From Flavobacterium piscis (GTDB taxonomy: Bacteria > Bacteroidota > Bacteroidia > Flavobacteriales > Flavobacteriaceae): a stretch of DNA of 64,000 nt. Positions 15,561 to 23,680 of the stretch are shown piece by piece. Each line of letters begins with the position of its first letter. Position 1 is the stretch's first letter. A program made the translations under genes and the position numbers. Where the stretch lies: NCBI RefSeq assembly GCF_001686925.1, contig NZ_LVEN01000035.1, positions 186,001 to 250,000 on the forward strand, written 5' to 3'. Under the pieces are notes generated by a model that was not told the DNA's origin, did no database searches, and saw nothing but the letters and a program-made list of their open reading frames with translations.

Positions 15561-16340
15561 ATGGAAGAAACAATACCCGAAAAATCAGTTTTTGAAGAAG
15601 TTCCAACAGAAAAAATTTATACTGAAAAAGCAATTCGTATTGGAACATTTTTAGGAGGTCCCATAGTTGCAGGATATTTTATAGCCGAAAACTTTAAAGT
15701 TTTTGGAGACTTTATCAAAGTAAGAAATACGTGGATTATAACGATTCTTTCAACCCTGCTTATTTTTGGTTTAATATTTATGATCCCCGAAGATGTTAAT
15801 ATTCCAAATGTTATATTTCCAATTATTTACATGGGAATCGCAGCTTACTTCACAAAAAAATATCAGGAAGAAAATATAGCCAAACATATCGAAAATGGTG
15901 GCGAAGAATATAATTGGTGGCGAACGATTGGTATTTCTCTTATTGGATGTATCGTTACTCTTGGTGCAATATTTGGAATCGCCTTTGCGAATGAAGCTGC
16001 CAGCGGAAGACTTACAGAGTCGACTAAGACATATGGCACTATGAATCATGAAATTGCGTATCAGAGTAATATCAATGAAAATGAAGCAGATAAAATTGCT
16101 GAAGCTTTTGAGAAAACAACTTTTTTTGATGACGCTATAACGAAATATGTGTATCTGGAAAAAATCAATAACAATTACGAAATTTCTATTTCCTGCAACG
16201 AATCAATTAAAGATGATATAGCAGCTTCGCAAACTTTCGTTTACTTAAGAAACGATATGCAAAAGTTTTTTCCAAACAATAAAATTATCTTTAAACTTGT
16301 TGTTAATGACCTTGATAATGTGGTAAAACGGATCGAGTAA
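15561..16340 (+). CDS. Membrane protein with C-terminal soluble domain
   Basis: 259 residues. A short cytoplasmic N-terminus is followed by four hydrophobic segments at about 30-48, 57-75, 82-98 and 122-146. A roughly 110-residue extracytoplasmic domain (about 148-259) rich in Asn, Glu and Ile completes it. There is a WW pair before the last helix (EYNWWRTIGISL). No family recognised. Its stop is 3 nt from the start of the next membrane gene, so the two form a translationally close pair and may interact. Confidence 0.6.
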   Translation: MEETIPEKSVFEEVPTEKIYTEKAIRIGTFLGGPIVAGYFIAENFKVFGDFIKVRNTWIITILSTLLIFGLIFMIPEDVNIPNVIFPIIYMGIAAYFTKKYQEENIAKHIENGGEEYNWWRTIGISLIGCIVTLGAIFGIAFANEAASGRLTESTKTYGTMNHEIAYQSNINENEADKIAEAFEKTTFFDDAITKYVYLEKINNNYEISISCNESIKDDIAASQTFVYLRNDMQKFFPNNKIIFKLVVNDLDNVVKRIE

Positions 16341-16343
16341 ACT

Positions 16344-16796
16344 ATGACTATAAAAAACATAAAAGTTTATCACCTTTTTTGGGTTGTCGCAATAATCTCG
16401 TTATTAATAGGGGTATTTAATCCTGAGGAAACTTTGGACATTAATATTCATGATACTTATTTTGTAATTGCTGGTTTTCATATGGCGGTTGTATTATTTG
16501 TATGCTACTTTATTAGTGGATTTGCATACTGGTTGATTCAAAAAGCATTAAAGAAGCCGCTTATAAAGTATTTAACCCTGATTCATTCTGTTATCTTAAT
16601 TGGAAGCTATATTTTTTACTGGCTCATTATTTTGTATTGTAAACTTTTTTTATCTAATCATGAATTTCCTTTATTTGATGATGGTAGTCGTTTAATTAGT
16701 ATCACTTTGGCATTTGAGTTTGTACTTATTATTTTTGTTGCTTTGCCAATTTTCATTGTCAATTTAGCGATTGGAATTTTAAGAAAGTCTAATTAA
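16344..16796 (+). CDS. Small membrane protein with a cytochrome-oxidase-subunit-I-like helix
   Basis: 150 residues with four transmembrane helices (about 9-24, 40-66, 76-99, 118-145). Residues about 31-48 read LDINIHDTYFVIAGFHMA, which closely resembles the HDTYxVVAHFHY helix of haem-copper oxidase subunit I. In the oxidase the AHFH histidines bind haem a3 and haem a; here the first is Gly and the second remains His. The protein is far too short to be an oxidase. Whether it binds haem or only shares a helix motif is unknown. It starts 3 nt after the preceding membrane gene and precedes another by 25 nt. Confidence 0.6.
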   Translation: MTIKNIKVYHLFWVVAIISLLIGVFNPEETLDINIHDTYFVIAGFHMAVVLFVCYFISGFAYWLIQKALKKPLIKYLTLIHSVILIGSYIFYWLIILYCKLFLSNHEFPLFDDGSRLISITLAFEFVLIIFVALPIFIVNLAIGILRKSN

Positions 16797-16821
16797 ATGT
16801 CGTCTAAAATAATCACAAAAC

Positions 16822-17445
16822 ATGAACAAACCCGTTGAAGATCAAGAAATAGATGACACAACAATTGTAGGTAATCCTAATTTACTATTACTTGCCTTAG
16901 GTATTTTTGCATTTTTACTTTCTATAACTATTTCTTTTTTTACTTTTAATCCAAAATATTTTACTGAGATTAGCTTAGAGAATAGTTTAGTTTGGGTATT
17001 TGCGGGCTTCATTGCATTATTTGCTTTTTTAAGCATTTATCTGATTGTAACTTTAAAGAAAGTTACGCTTACCAACACTGGTTTAAACATTTCATATCCC
17101 TTCTTAAATTCATCAACCGATATTATTTTTGATGATGTGTGCAAAGTTTATGATCAGGATTACAATATAAAAGGTTCACACAACTATAGATTGTACGATA
17201 TATATAAAGGGAAAAAGACGATTATAGAAATTTATGATGCTAAAAACATTGTGATTACTTCGCTCGAAGTTAGCAACTATGCTATTCTTGCTCAAAATTT
17301 AAAGAACATTACAAAGTCTTATTTTAAGGTAAAGACACATTATTACGAGAATATTGTAAACACGCAGCGTTATGGCTGGTTTGTGTTTTGGGTGTTCTTC
17401 ATTTATTTTTTAATAGCTTACATTATTTATAAAAAATATTCCTGA
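16822..17445 (+). CDS. Membrane protein with PH-like domain, function unknown
   Basis: 207 residues. Two transmembrane helices (about 20-40 and 54-75) are followed by a soluble beta-rich region (about 76-175), where KKVTLTNTGLNISYPF and STDIIFDDVCKVY resemble a bacterial PH-type (bPH) domain. A C-terminal transmembrane helix (about 186-204) ends in Lys. Probably third gene of the group 15561-17445. No catalytic motif is visible. Confidence 0.58.
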   Translation: MNKPVEDQEIDDTTIVGNPNLLLLALGIFAFLLSITISFFTFNPKYFTEISLENSLVWVFAGFIALFAFLSIYLIVTLKKVTLTNTGLNISYPFLNSSTDIIFDDVCKVYDQDYNIKGSHNYRLYDIYKGKKTIIEIYDAKNIVITSLEVSNYAILAQNLKNITKSYFKVKTHYYENIVNTQRYGWFVFWVFFIYFLIAYIIYKKYS

Positions 17446-17714
17446 TCAATTACACTTCATAGGATTAGAAGATTAAACAATCGTCATTAATTCTTCAGTC
17501 GTTTTCATCAGCATTTTCGCTTTAGCGAATCAGTAAAATCAGCGTCTAATTTTGACGCGGATAAAACAGATTTACTTCGTAAAAACGCTGATAAAAAACG
17601 GATTTTATTTGTAATAATTTTATTTCTAAAAGCTTAACTTAATGACATTGGGCCCCGAAAGCCATACAGCAGAACAAATGGTGTTGCTAAAAATGATGAT
17701 TTCTGCTACTTAAA

Positions 17715-17785
17715 ATGAAATCTAAAATCCAAAAAATCTAAAATCTAAAATCTAAAATCTAAAATCTAAAATCAAAAATCAAAAA
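17715..17785. repeat. Tandem aaatcta repeat
   Basis: At least six near-perfect copies of a 7-nt unit (aaatcta) in a row with decayed copies at each end. The same word family flanks the four-helix-bundle gene at 39.6-40.1 kb. Confidence 0.8.
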
Positions 17786-17850
17786 AAACCTGTCTGATTT
17801 ACCCCTCAAAATTGTCCGCTAAAAACCCTAAAGCATTGGTTTTTAAAAAG

Positions 17851-17858
17851 TAAATTTG
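17851..17858 (+). promoter_or_regulatory. Candidate -7 box for the SRPBCC gene
   Basis: TAAATTTG, a perfect TAnnTTTG match 27 nt before the ATG. A TTG at 17836-17838 is only 12 nt upstream, so the -33 element is weak. Confidence 0.4.
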
Positions 17859-17885
17859 ATTTACTAATTTCTAAAATTAAAAAAG

Positions 17886-18371
17886 ATGAGTGCAACAGGT
17901 TTTACCACAAGTATAAAAGTAGACCAATCTTCTAAAGAAGTTTTTGATGCCGTTACAAATGTTCGGGGTTGGTGGTCTGAAGAAATTGAAGGCAATACGG
18001 CTCAACTTAATGATGTATTCGATTATCATTATGAAGATATTCATCGTTGCAAAATAAAACTGATTGAAGTAATTGAGAATGAGAAAATCGTTTGGCTGAT
18101 CGAGAAAAACTATTTTAAATTTACAGAAGATAAAACGGAATGGACAGGTACAAAACCTACTTTTGAAATCTCTCAAAAAGACGGGAAAACTGAACTTAAG
18201 TTTACGCATTTTGGCTTGGTTCCGGAATACGAATGTTTTGAAATCTGCAGGGACTCCTGGACAAATTATATTCAGAATAGTCTGCAAAAGCTTATCACAA
18301 CCGGAAAAGGCGAACCAAATGCAAGCGGAAAACCGCAAACAGAAAATGAAAAAAAATTGTCTGAAGAATAA
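17886..18371 (+). CDS. SRPBCC (AHSA1/START-like) protein
   Basis: 161 residues with the START-like small-molecule-binding fold: FTTSIKVDQSSKEVFDAVTN, RGWWSEEIEG and the C-terminal helix SWTNYIQNSLQKLITTGKG. Members bind hydrophobic ligands or stimulate partner ATPases; the ligand is unknown here. The last residues are Lys/Glu-rich and disordered. A second SRPBCC gene lies at 29.8 kb. Probably monocistronic behind the TAAATTTG box. Confidence 0.82.
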   Translation: MSATGFTTSIKVDQSSKEVFDAVTNVRGWWSEEIEGNTAQLNDVFDYHYEDIHRCKIKLIEVIENEKIVWLIEKNYFKFTEDKTEWTGTKPTFEISQKDGKTELKFTHFGLVPEYECFEICRDSWTNYIQNSLQKLITTGKGEPNASGKPQTENEKKLSEE

Positions 18372-18472
18372 CTTTTAGTCCTTTCCTCCCACTTTTTGAC
18401 TACGATAATAATAGTTTTGACTACAGCTGTTGTTTGAATGTTACGCAACTTTGTAATATAAAATTTAAACAG

Positions 18473-19369
18473 ATGAAAATTATAATTACAGGTTCTTTAG
18501 GGAACATTAGCAAACCATTAGCACAAGAGTTAGTGCAAAAAGGACATGAGGTTACAGTGATTAGCAGCACTACTAAAAAGCAAACCGAAATTGAAGCTCT
18601 TGGAGCTTTGGCAGCAATAGGTTCTGTTGAAGATGCCGCTTTTCTAACGAAAGCTTTTACAGGCGCAGATGCCGTTTATTGCATGATTCCGCGAGCCAAT
18701 TATTTTGATCCCAATCTGGATCTCGAGGCTTTTACACGCGGAATTGGGAATAATTATGCCGAAGCTATCAAAAATTCCGGTGTAAAACGTGTGGTATTTT
18801 TAAGCAGTATTGGTGCTCACTTAGAACAGAATTCGGGAATAATTCAGCGTTATAATGAGATCGAAACTGTTTTGAAAAAGCTTCACGATGTTTCGATTAC
18901 GTTTATGCGCCCAACTTCTTTCTTTTATAATTTACTGGCCTATATCCCGTCGATCAAATCGCAGGGCTTTATTGCAGCCAATTATGGTGGCGACAGAATG
19001 ATTCCGTGGGTTTCTCCCAATGATATTGCAGCTGCAATTGCTGAGGAAATCGTAACGCTGCCTGAAGGTAAAACTGTACGTTATGTTTCGAGCGAAGAAT
19101 TAACCGGTGATGAAACAGTTCGCATTTTGGGCGAAGCGATAGGCAAACCGGATTTAAAATGGGTTGTAATCACTGACGAAGAAACATTAAATGGTTTAAT
19201 AAACGCAGGGATGCAGCCTAAAATTGCCGAAGGTTTGGTCGAAATGTACGCCGGACTTTATAACGGTATATTGGGCGAAGATTACATTAAAAACAGACCG
19301 GCAGTAACGGGAAAAACAAAACTGGCAGATTATGCCAAAGAATTTGCTGCTATTTATAACCAAAAATAA
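18473..19369 (+). CDS. NmrA-like NAD(P)-binding epimerase/reductase
   Basis: 298 residues from the ATG at 18473; the frame opens 39 nt earlier, but MKIIITGSLGNISKPLA is the Rossmann start. A glycine-rich GSLGNIS loop, a following VTVISS strand and FLSSIGAH are seen, and the family lacks the classical Tyr-x-x-x-Lys. NmrA proteins act as redox sensors or quinone/NADPH reductases (QorB-like). The AraC-type regulator starts 12 nt after the stop on the same strand, so it probably controls this operon in response to an electrophile or similar stress. Confidence 0.85.
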   Translation: MKIIITGSLGNISKPLAQELVQKGHEVTVISSTTKKQTEIEALGALAAIGSVEDAAFLTKAFTGADAVYCMIPRANYFDPNLDLEAFTRGIGNNYAEAIKNSGVKRVVFLSSIGAHLEQNSGIIQRYNEIETVLKKLHDVSITFMRPTSFFYNLLAYIPSIKSQGFIAANYGGDRMIPWVSPNDIAAAIAEEIVTLPEGKTVRYVSSEELTGDETVRILGEAIGKPDLKWVVITDEETLNGLINAGMQPKIAEGLVEMYAGLYNGILGEDYIKNRPAVTGKTKLADYAKEFAAIYNQK

Positions 19370-19381
19370 GTACCTTAGATT

Positions 19382-20296
19382 ATGGCAAATCATCAACCGC
19401 ACCGCATAAAAAGTATCAGCGAATTTCATGAGTTTAGGGATTTGCCCAAACCTGAACATCCGCTGGTAAGCGTTTATAATTTTGAAGATCTAAAGCATCT
19501 AAACAAAGATGAACCTAAAAGTTTGATGCTTGATTTTTATTCGATTGCATTAAAACGCCATGCCAATGCAACCATGCGTTATGGTCAGCAGGAATATGAT
19601 TTTAATGAAGGTGTTTTGTTGTTTATTGCGCCAGGTCAGGTTTTTTCTATTGAAGGAAATGCCGAGTTACAACACACAGGATGGTCATTATTGATTCATC
19701 CTGATTTTTTATGGAATACGTCTTTGGCAAAAAAAATCAAGCAGTACGAATACTTTGGCTATTCGGTTCATGAAGCTTTGCATCTGTCTGATAAAGAAGA
19801 AAAGATGATTGTTGGCCTTATAAAAAATATCCGCCAGGAATATCAGTCCAATATTGATAAATTCAGTCAGGATGTTATTGTTGCCCAAATCGAATTATTG
19901 CTTACTTACGCAGAACGTTTTTACAATCGCCAGTTTATAACCCGAAAAATAAGCAACCATCAGATTCTGGCTCGTTTAGAAAACTTGCTCGACGATTATT
20001 TTGCGAGTGAATCTCTGGATAAAAAAGGTTTGCCTACCGTACATTTTATTGCCGAAACCCTAAATGTAACGCCCAACTATTTAAGCGGATTGCTCAAATC
20101 GCTTACAGGTCAAAGCACACAGCAGCATATACACGATAAACTGATCGAAAAAGCCAAAGAAAAACTTTCGACAACTAATTTATCAATTAGTGAAATTGCT
20201 TTTGAACTGGGTTTCGAACATCAGCAATCTTTTAGCAAATTGTTTAAAACCAAAACAAATACCTCTCCTTTAGAATTCAGACAAGCTTTTAATTAA
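19382..20296 (+). CDS. AraC-family transcriptional regulator
   Basis: 304 residues. An N-terminal cupin-like sensing region (about 30-170) precedes a C-terminal AraC/XylS double helix-turn-helix (about 200-304), with HFIAETLNVTPNYLSGLLKS and LSISEIAFELGFEHQQSFSK. It binds DNA in the cytoplasm. Located 12 nt behind the NmrA gene in the same direction, most simply as an autoregulated operon. The inducer is unknown. Confidence 0.9.
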   Translation: MANHQPHRIKSISEFHEFRDLPKPEHPLVSVYNFEDLKHLNKDEPKSLMLDFYSIALKRHANATMRYGQQEYDFNEGVLLFIAPGQVFSIEGNAELQHTGWSLLIHPDFLWNTSLAKKIKQYEYFGYSVHEALHLSDKEEKMIVGLIKNIRQEYQSNIDKFSQDVIVAQIELLLTYAERFYNRQFITRKISNHQILARLENLLDDYFASESLDKKGLPTVHFIAETLNVTPNYLSGLLKSLTGQSTQQHIHDKLIEKAKEKLSTTNLSISEIAFELGFEHQQSFSKLFKTKTNTSPLEFRQAFN

Positions 20297-20343
20297 AATA
20301 GCATCTATAATTTTCATAAATTCGTTATTCTTAAATCAAGTTT

Positions 20344-20754
20344 ATGAATCCGATTTTTAAAAATACTTTGGCCGTACTTATTGGTCTTTTTGTTGGAAGT
20401 ATTGTCAATATGGCTATTATTTTAATGAGCAGTTCGGTTATTCCTCCTCCAAAAGGTGCAGATGTTACCACTATGGAAGGATTAAAAGCGACAATGCATT
20501 TATTTGAACCTAAACATTTTATTTTTCCTTTCCTTGCACATGCCATCGGAACTTTTGCCGGTGCAGCAACCACAGCTTTAATTGCCGCCACTCGCAAAAC
20601 AGAACTGGCTTTGGTTATTGGTTCTTTCTTTTTGTTAGGAGGTATTGTTAATGTTTTTACATTGCCATCACCAATTTGGTACAACATACTAGATATCGTA
20701 TTTGCATACTTGCCAATGGCTTATTTGGCTAGAAAGTTAGTCGTTTCAAAATAA
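20344..20754 (+). CDS. Small conserved-type membrane protein
   Basis: 136 residues with four transmembrane helices (about 7-29, 60-79, 86-103, 110-129). A loop after helix 1 contains PPPKGADVTTMEGLKATMHL, which looks like a distinctive family signature. No catalytic residues are recognised. It is followed 23 nt later by a small ArsR-like gene and then the racemase, possibly one transcription unit. Confidence 0.6.
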   Translation: MNPIFKNTLAVLIGLFVGSIVNMAIILMSSSVIPPPKGADVTTMEGLKATMHLFEPKHFIFPFLAHAIGTFAGAATTALIAATRKTELALVIGSFFLLGGIVNVFTLPSPIWYNILDIVFAYLPMAYLARKLVVSK

Positions 20755-20777
20755 TATTAATTTTTAAATTTTTCAAA

Positions 20778-20993
20778 ATGAACGAGAAATCAGTTTTACG
20801 AAAACCTGCAAAAATGTGTTACGAGCATATTGGAGGAAAATTGGGTCAGTTACTTGTAGAAAATTTTACTGAAAAAGGCTGGATTGCCAAAAATAACCCC
20901 CTTGATAAAAATTATTACATTACAGATCTTGGACAAAAGGAATTTGAAAAATTAGGTATTGATATTTCGCAAATCAAGTCAGAAGATTTATAA
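20778..20993 (+). CDS. Stand-alone winged-helix fragment, ArsR-like C-terminal type
   Basis: 71 residues: RKPAKMCYEHIGGKLGQLLV, then NFTEKGWIAKNN, then YYITDLGQKEFEKLGID. This resembles the C-terminal part of longer ArsR-type regulators (C-Y-D-H-L-A-G type segment, then the DNA-binding wing). The N-terminal helix-turn-helix is absent and the upstream 24 nt hold no missing part, so it is a genuine short gene or a very old truncation. Co-directional with the racemase gene 10 nt downstream. Confidence 0.6.
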   Translation: MNEKSVLRKPAKMCYEHIGGKLGQLLVENFTEKGWIAKNNPLDKNYYITDLGQKEFEKLGIDISQIKSEDL

Positions 20994-21003
20994 AATAAAA
21001 AGA

Positions 21004-21690
21004 ATGAAAAAAGTTGGACTTGTAGGCGGAACCAGTTGGGTTTCGACAATGGATTATTATAAATTCATAAACGAAGGCATCAATAAAAAACTAGGCGGAT
21101 TGCAATTTGCAGAATGCCTGATTTATTCTTTGAATTTTGCTGATATCCAGGAAAAAACCTGGCCAAACTCATACGAACTGCTATTGAATGCGTGCTTAAG
21201 TCTACAAAAAAGCGGTGTTGACGCTATTGTTTTGTGCGCCAATACAGCGCATATGCATGCTGACAAAATCGAAAAAGAAATTGGGTTACCATTGATTCAT
21301 ATTGGTACTGAAACTGCAAAAGCCATAACACAAGAGAAAATTACCAACGTTGGCCTTTTAGGAACTTCGTTTTCTATGGAAATGGATTTTTATAAAGACC
21401 GTCTGAAAAGTTTTGGATTAAATGTATTGATTCCCGAAAGTCAGGAAACTCGAAATTATATACAACAGGTTTTAAAACAAGAACTGGGCAAAGGAATTAT
21501 AAATCCGGAATCGAAACAAAATTACATCAAAATTGCCAACGAACTAATCGAGCGTGGCGCCGAAGGGATTATTTTAGGCTGTACCGAAATTCCGTTATTA
21601 ATCGATCAATCTGATTTTTCTGTTCCTGTTTTCGATACCACAAAAATACATTCTGATGCTATCGTAAGCTTTATGCTTGCTTCAACTTAA
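21004..21690 (+). CDS. Aspartate/glutamate racemase family protein
   Basis: 228 residues from the ATG at 21004; the frame is open 45 nt earlier and would overlap the previous gene, so the internal start with MKKVGLVGGTSWVST is chosen. Catalytic cysteines are C78 (VLCANTAH) and C193 (LGCTEIPLL), the two-base pair of PLP-independent Asp/Glu racemases. It interconverts L- and D-amino acids, probably aspartate, in the cytoplasm, perhaps for peptidoglycan or D-amino acid use. The next gene starts 11 nt downstream. Confidence 0.88.
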   Translation: MKKVGLVGGTSWVSTMDYYKFINEGINKKLGGLQFAECLIYSLNFADIQEKTWPNSYELLLNACLSLQKSGVDAIVLCANTAHMHADKIEKEIGLPLIHIGTETAKAITQEKITNVGLLGTSFSMEMDFYKDRLKSFGLNVLIPESQETRNYIQQVLKQELGKGIINPESKQNYIKIANELIERGAEGIILGCTEIPLLIDQSDFSVPVFDTTKIHSDAIVSFMLAST

Positions 21691-21701
21691 ATTATAATTT
21701 T

Positions 21702-22400
21702 ATGAGTTATTTTGGCGGACTGGGCTCTGGAAAAGGTTGGAACAAATTCAATTTTATTCTTACACCCAAGGAATTTGAATCTATTTTCAGAGAACTTAAA
21801 TTTTACTTTGTTATTACCAATACAAGCGTTGCCATAAATTACAAAGCAACGGATAAGGCGTACATATTTGATAGTTATAAAGATTTTTTTAATGAAATTT
21901 TAATTGGAAAAACAGCATTAGACCAAAAAAAACAATGGTCTTATGAGAAAAAAATCAGAATTTCTATTACTGATGATCTTCATAAAATTAACTTTAAAGA
22001 AATTATAGATAAACAAGGATTACGATCTGATGAATTTAAATTAGTCGATCCTACAGAGCCGGTAATAAATATTAGCCCTTTTTATCTTACCTTTTCAAAG
22101 GATAAGGAAAGTTTAAGCATCGCTTACATGAATGTTGAAGGCACAATAGGTTTAGAACTGACTTATCCAAAAGTGGTAAGTTTTTCTACAGATAAATTTA
22201 ATTCTGTTGTTGATACCAGTCAATTCAACAATACGCTTTTATTTAATGATTTAATAAAAAACATAAAAGCATTATCTGCTAAAGCAAAATTGCAAAGCAG
22301 TACAAAACTATATCGACCAAATTTTTGGATTAGTCCTGAAGCCAAAAAGCTCATTAATGAAAATCACTATTTAAAATCGAACTTATTAAGTATCATTTAA
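21702..22400 (+). CDS. Protein of unknown function
   Basis: 232 residues, no signal peptide or membrane segment. It starts MSYFGGLGSGKGWNKFNFIL, then alternates beta-like and helical segments. No recognised domain. It starts 11 nt after the racemase and ends 16 nt before a lipoprotein gene, so it is probably in the same operon, but the functions cannot be linked. Confidence 0.5.
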   Translation: MSYFGGLGSGKGWNKFNFILTPKEFESIFRELKFYFVITNTSVAINYKATDKAYIFDSYKDFFNEILIGKTALDQKKQWSYEKKIRISITDDLHKINFKEIIDKQGLRSDEFKLVDPTEPVINISPFYLTFSKDKESLSIAYMNVEGTIGLELTYPKVVSFSTDKFNSVVDTSQFNNTLLFNDLIKNIKALSAKAKLQSSTKLYRPNFWISPEAKKLINENHYLKSNLLSII

Positions 22401-22416
22401 TACCACAAAATCGGAT

Positions 22417-23022
22417 ATGAAAAAGACTTTAAAACTATTGTTACTTCTCTTATTTTCAGTTTCATTACTAAACTGCGCTTCTTTTTCTACTAAAGATTTC
22501 AAAAATGATTACACTAAAATAAATGAAAGTAATCTTCTTTCGTTTAACGGAAAATATTCTTTTTATCCCATAAAAAAATTCGACAAAAAAAACCCGAATT
22601 CGCAATATGATATTTCCCAAAACATCATCAACTCTTATAATTACATCACAAACGATATCCTAAAATTTGACGATAAGGATTCTATTGTAAAAGGCCTTAC
22701 TGCATATCATATCGAATTAAATCTCATTAACAATACGGATTTAGACGTTGCATTGTTTAAAAACAATAAAAGCATAAAAAAACAGCAAATAAAAGGCGAG
22801 CTGAAAAAAGACGGCATGTTTTATCTCGATAACAAATACCTGAAATGCAACGGAATACCTTATCTTTTTGGTGGATGCAATAACAATAAAAGACGCATTA
22901 CGCTTTCTAAAAACAATAATCTAATTATAAACGAAGCCTTAGATAATACTGGGGCACTGTTATTTATTTTTTGGGCTGGCCAAAGTTATAATGGTGTGTA
23001 TGAATTTAAGCGTTTAGAATAA
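22417..23022 (+). CDS. Lipoprotein of unknown function
   Basis: 201 residues. A lipoprotein signal peptide with lipobox SLLNC puts the lipidated cysteine at residue 20. The mature part is Asn- and Lys-rich (KNNKSIKKQQIKGELKKDG) with a glycine/tyrosine-rich C-terminus (FWAGQSYNGVYEF). It would be anchored in the outer or inner membrane. No domain recognised. Probably last gene of the run beginning near 20.3 kb. Confidence 0.7.
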   Translation: MKKTLKLLLLLLFSVSLLNCASFSTKDFKNDYTKINESNLLSFNGKYSFYPIKKFDKKNPNSQYDISQNIINSYNYITNDILKFDDKDSIVKGLTAYHIELNLINNTDLDVALFKNNKSIKKQQIKGELKKDGMFYLDNKYLKCNGIPYLFGGCNNNKRRITLSKNNNLIINEALDNTGALLFIFWAGQSYNGVYEFKRLE

Positions 23023-23093
23023 AATAGTAATCTCTTTTTGATTTTCTTAAATTCTTATTTTATAACTTAGTTAGCTTTTAAAATTTTAAAATC

Positions 23094-23462
23094 ATGACTA
23101 AGAAAGAAATAGCCCAGGACTTTTTAAAACTCGCTGCAAACGGGCATTCTCACGAAGCATTTCGTTTGTATGTTGGTGAAAAGTTTAAGCACCATAATGC
23201 TTATTTTAAAGGTGATGCCGATACATTGATGCTTGCAATGGAAGAATCTACAAGAACAAACCCGAATAAAGTCTTTAAAATTCATCATATTCTTGAAGAT
23301 GGAAATTTGGTCGCCGTACATTCGCATTTAAAACAAACTCCGGTAGAACTAGGTTTTGCAGTGGTTCATATTCTTAAATTCAAAGCCGATAAAATTGTAG
23401 AACTATGGGATTTGGGACAACCCATTCCGAAAGAAACTATTAACGAAAATGGAATGTTCTGA
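23094..23462 (+). CDS. SnoaL/NTF2-like protein
   Basis: 122 residues with an NTF2-like cone fold: helical start AQDFLKLAANGHSHEAFRLY, then KFKHHNAYFKG and the strands HILEDGNLVAVHSH and VVHILKFKADKIVELWDLGQ. Small cytoplasmic ligand-binding or isomerase-like protein; the substrate is not predictable. Monocistronic, followed directly by a large nested repeat. Confidence 0.8.
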   Translation: MTKKEIAQDFLKLAANGHSHEAFRLYVGEKFKHHNAYFKGDADTLMLAMEESTRTNPNKVFKIHHILEDGNLVAVHSHLKQTPVELGFAVVHILKFKADKIVELWDLGQPIPKETINENGMF

Positions 23463-23464
23463 TT

Positions 23465-23610
23465 TTAACCGCAAAGAATGCAATGTTTTTTTACTTACGG
23501 AGTTTTATAAATTAGTAAAGTTCGCAAAGCGAAATCAATACAAAGCTTTGCGAACTTTGTGTTTTTAAACTTTCTGACTGATAAAAAAACTTAGCGTTCT
23601 TTGCGGTTAA
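23465..23610. repeat. Nested inverted repeat element (146 bp)
   Basis: Outer arms ttaaccgcaaagaa (23465-23478) and ttctttgcggttaa (23597-23610) are perfect 14-bp complements. Inner arms aaagttcgcaaagc (23517-23530) and gctttgcgaacttt (23545-23558) are also perfect. It fills most of the gap between the SnoaL-like gene and the serine-hydrolase gene. A decayed relative lies at about 51067-51210. Confidence 0.88.
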
Positions 23611-23680
23611 TTCGCAATCAAATTAGCAAAAAAATTTACAAACAAGACTGAACCTGAAACTTGAAACAAAAAAATAAAAA

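Larger units (their letters stand above)
17446..17885. other. Intergenic stretch with degraded and tandem repeats
   Basis: 440 nt without a solid gene. It contains a degenerate repeat at about 17510-17610 (words gcggataaaacagattt and gctgataaaaaacggattt), a 23-codon ORF at 17642-17713 (MTLGPESHTAEQMVLLKMMI plus three residues) that could be a gene remnant, and tandem aaatctaa words at 17715-17785. Confidence 0.6.

Noticed and set aside
14548..17445. Toxin-antitoxin or defence operon
   Set aside because: No nuclease, toxin or antitoxin signature in any of the five genes; only membrane and orphan proteins.
17715..17785. Tandem aaatcta units considered as a CRISPR array
   Set aside because: Units are 7 nt with no unique spacers and no cas genes nearby; it is simple tandem repeat DNA.
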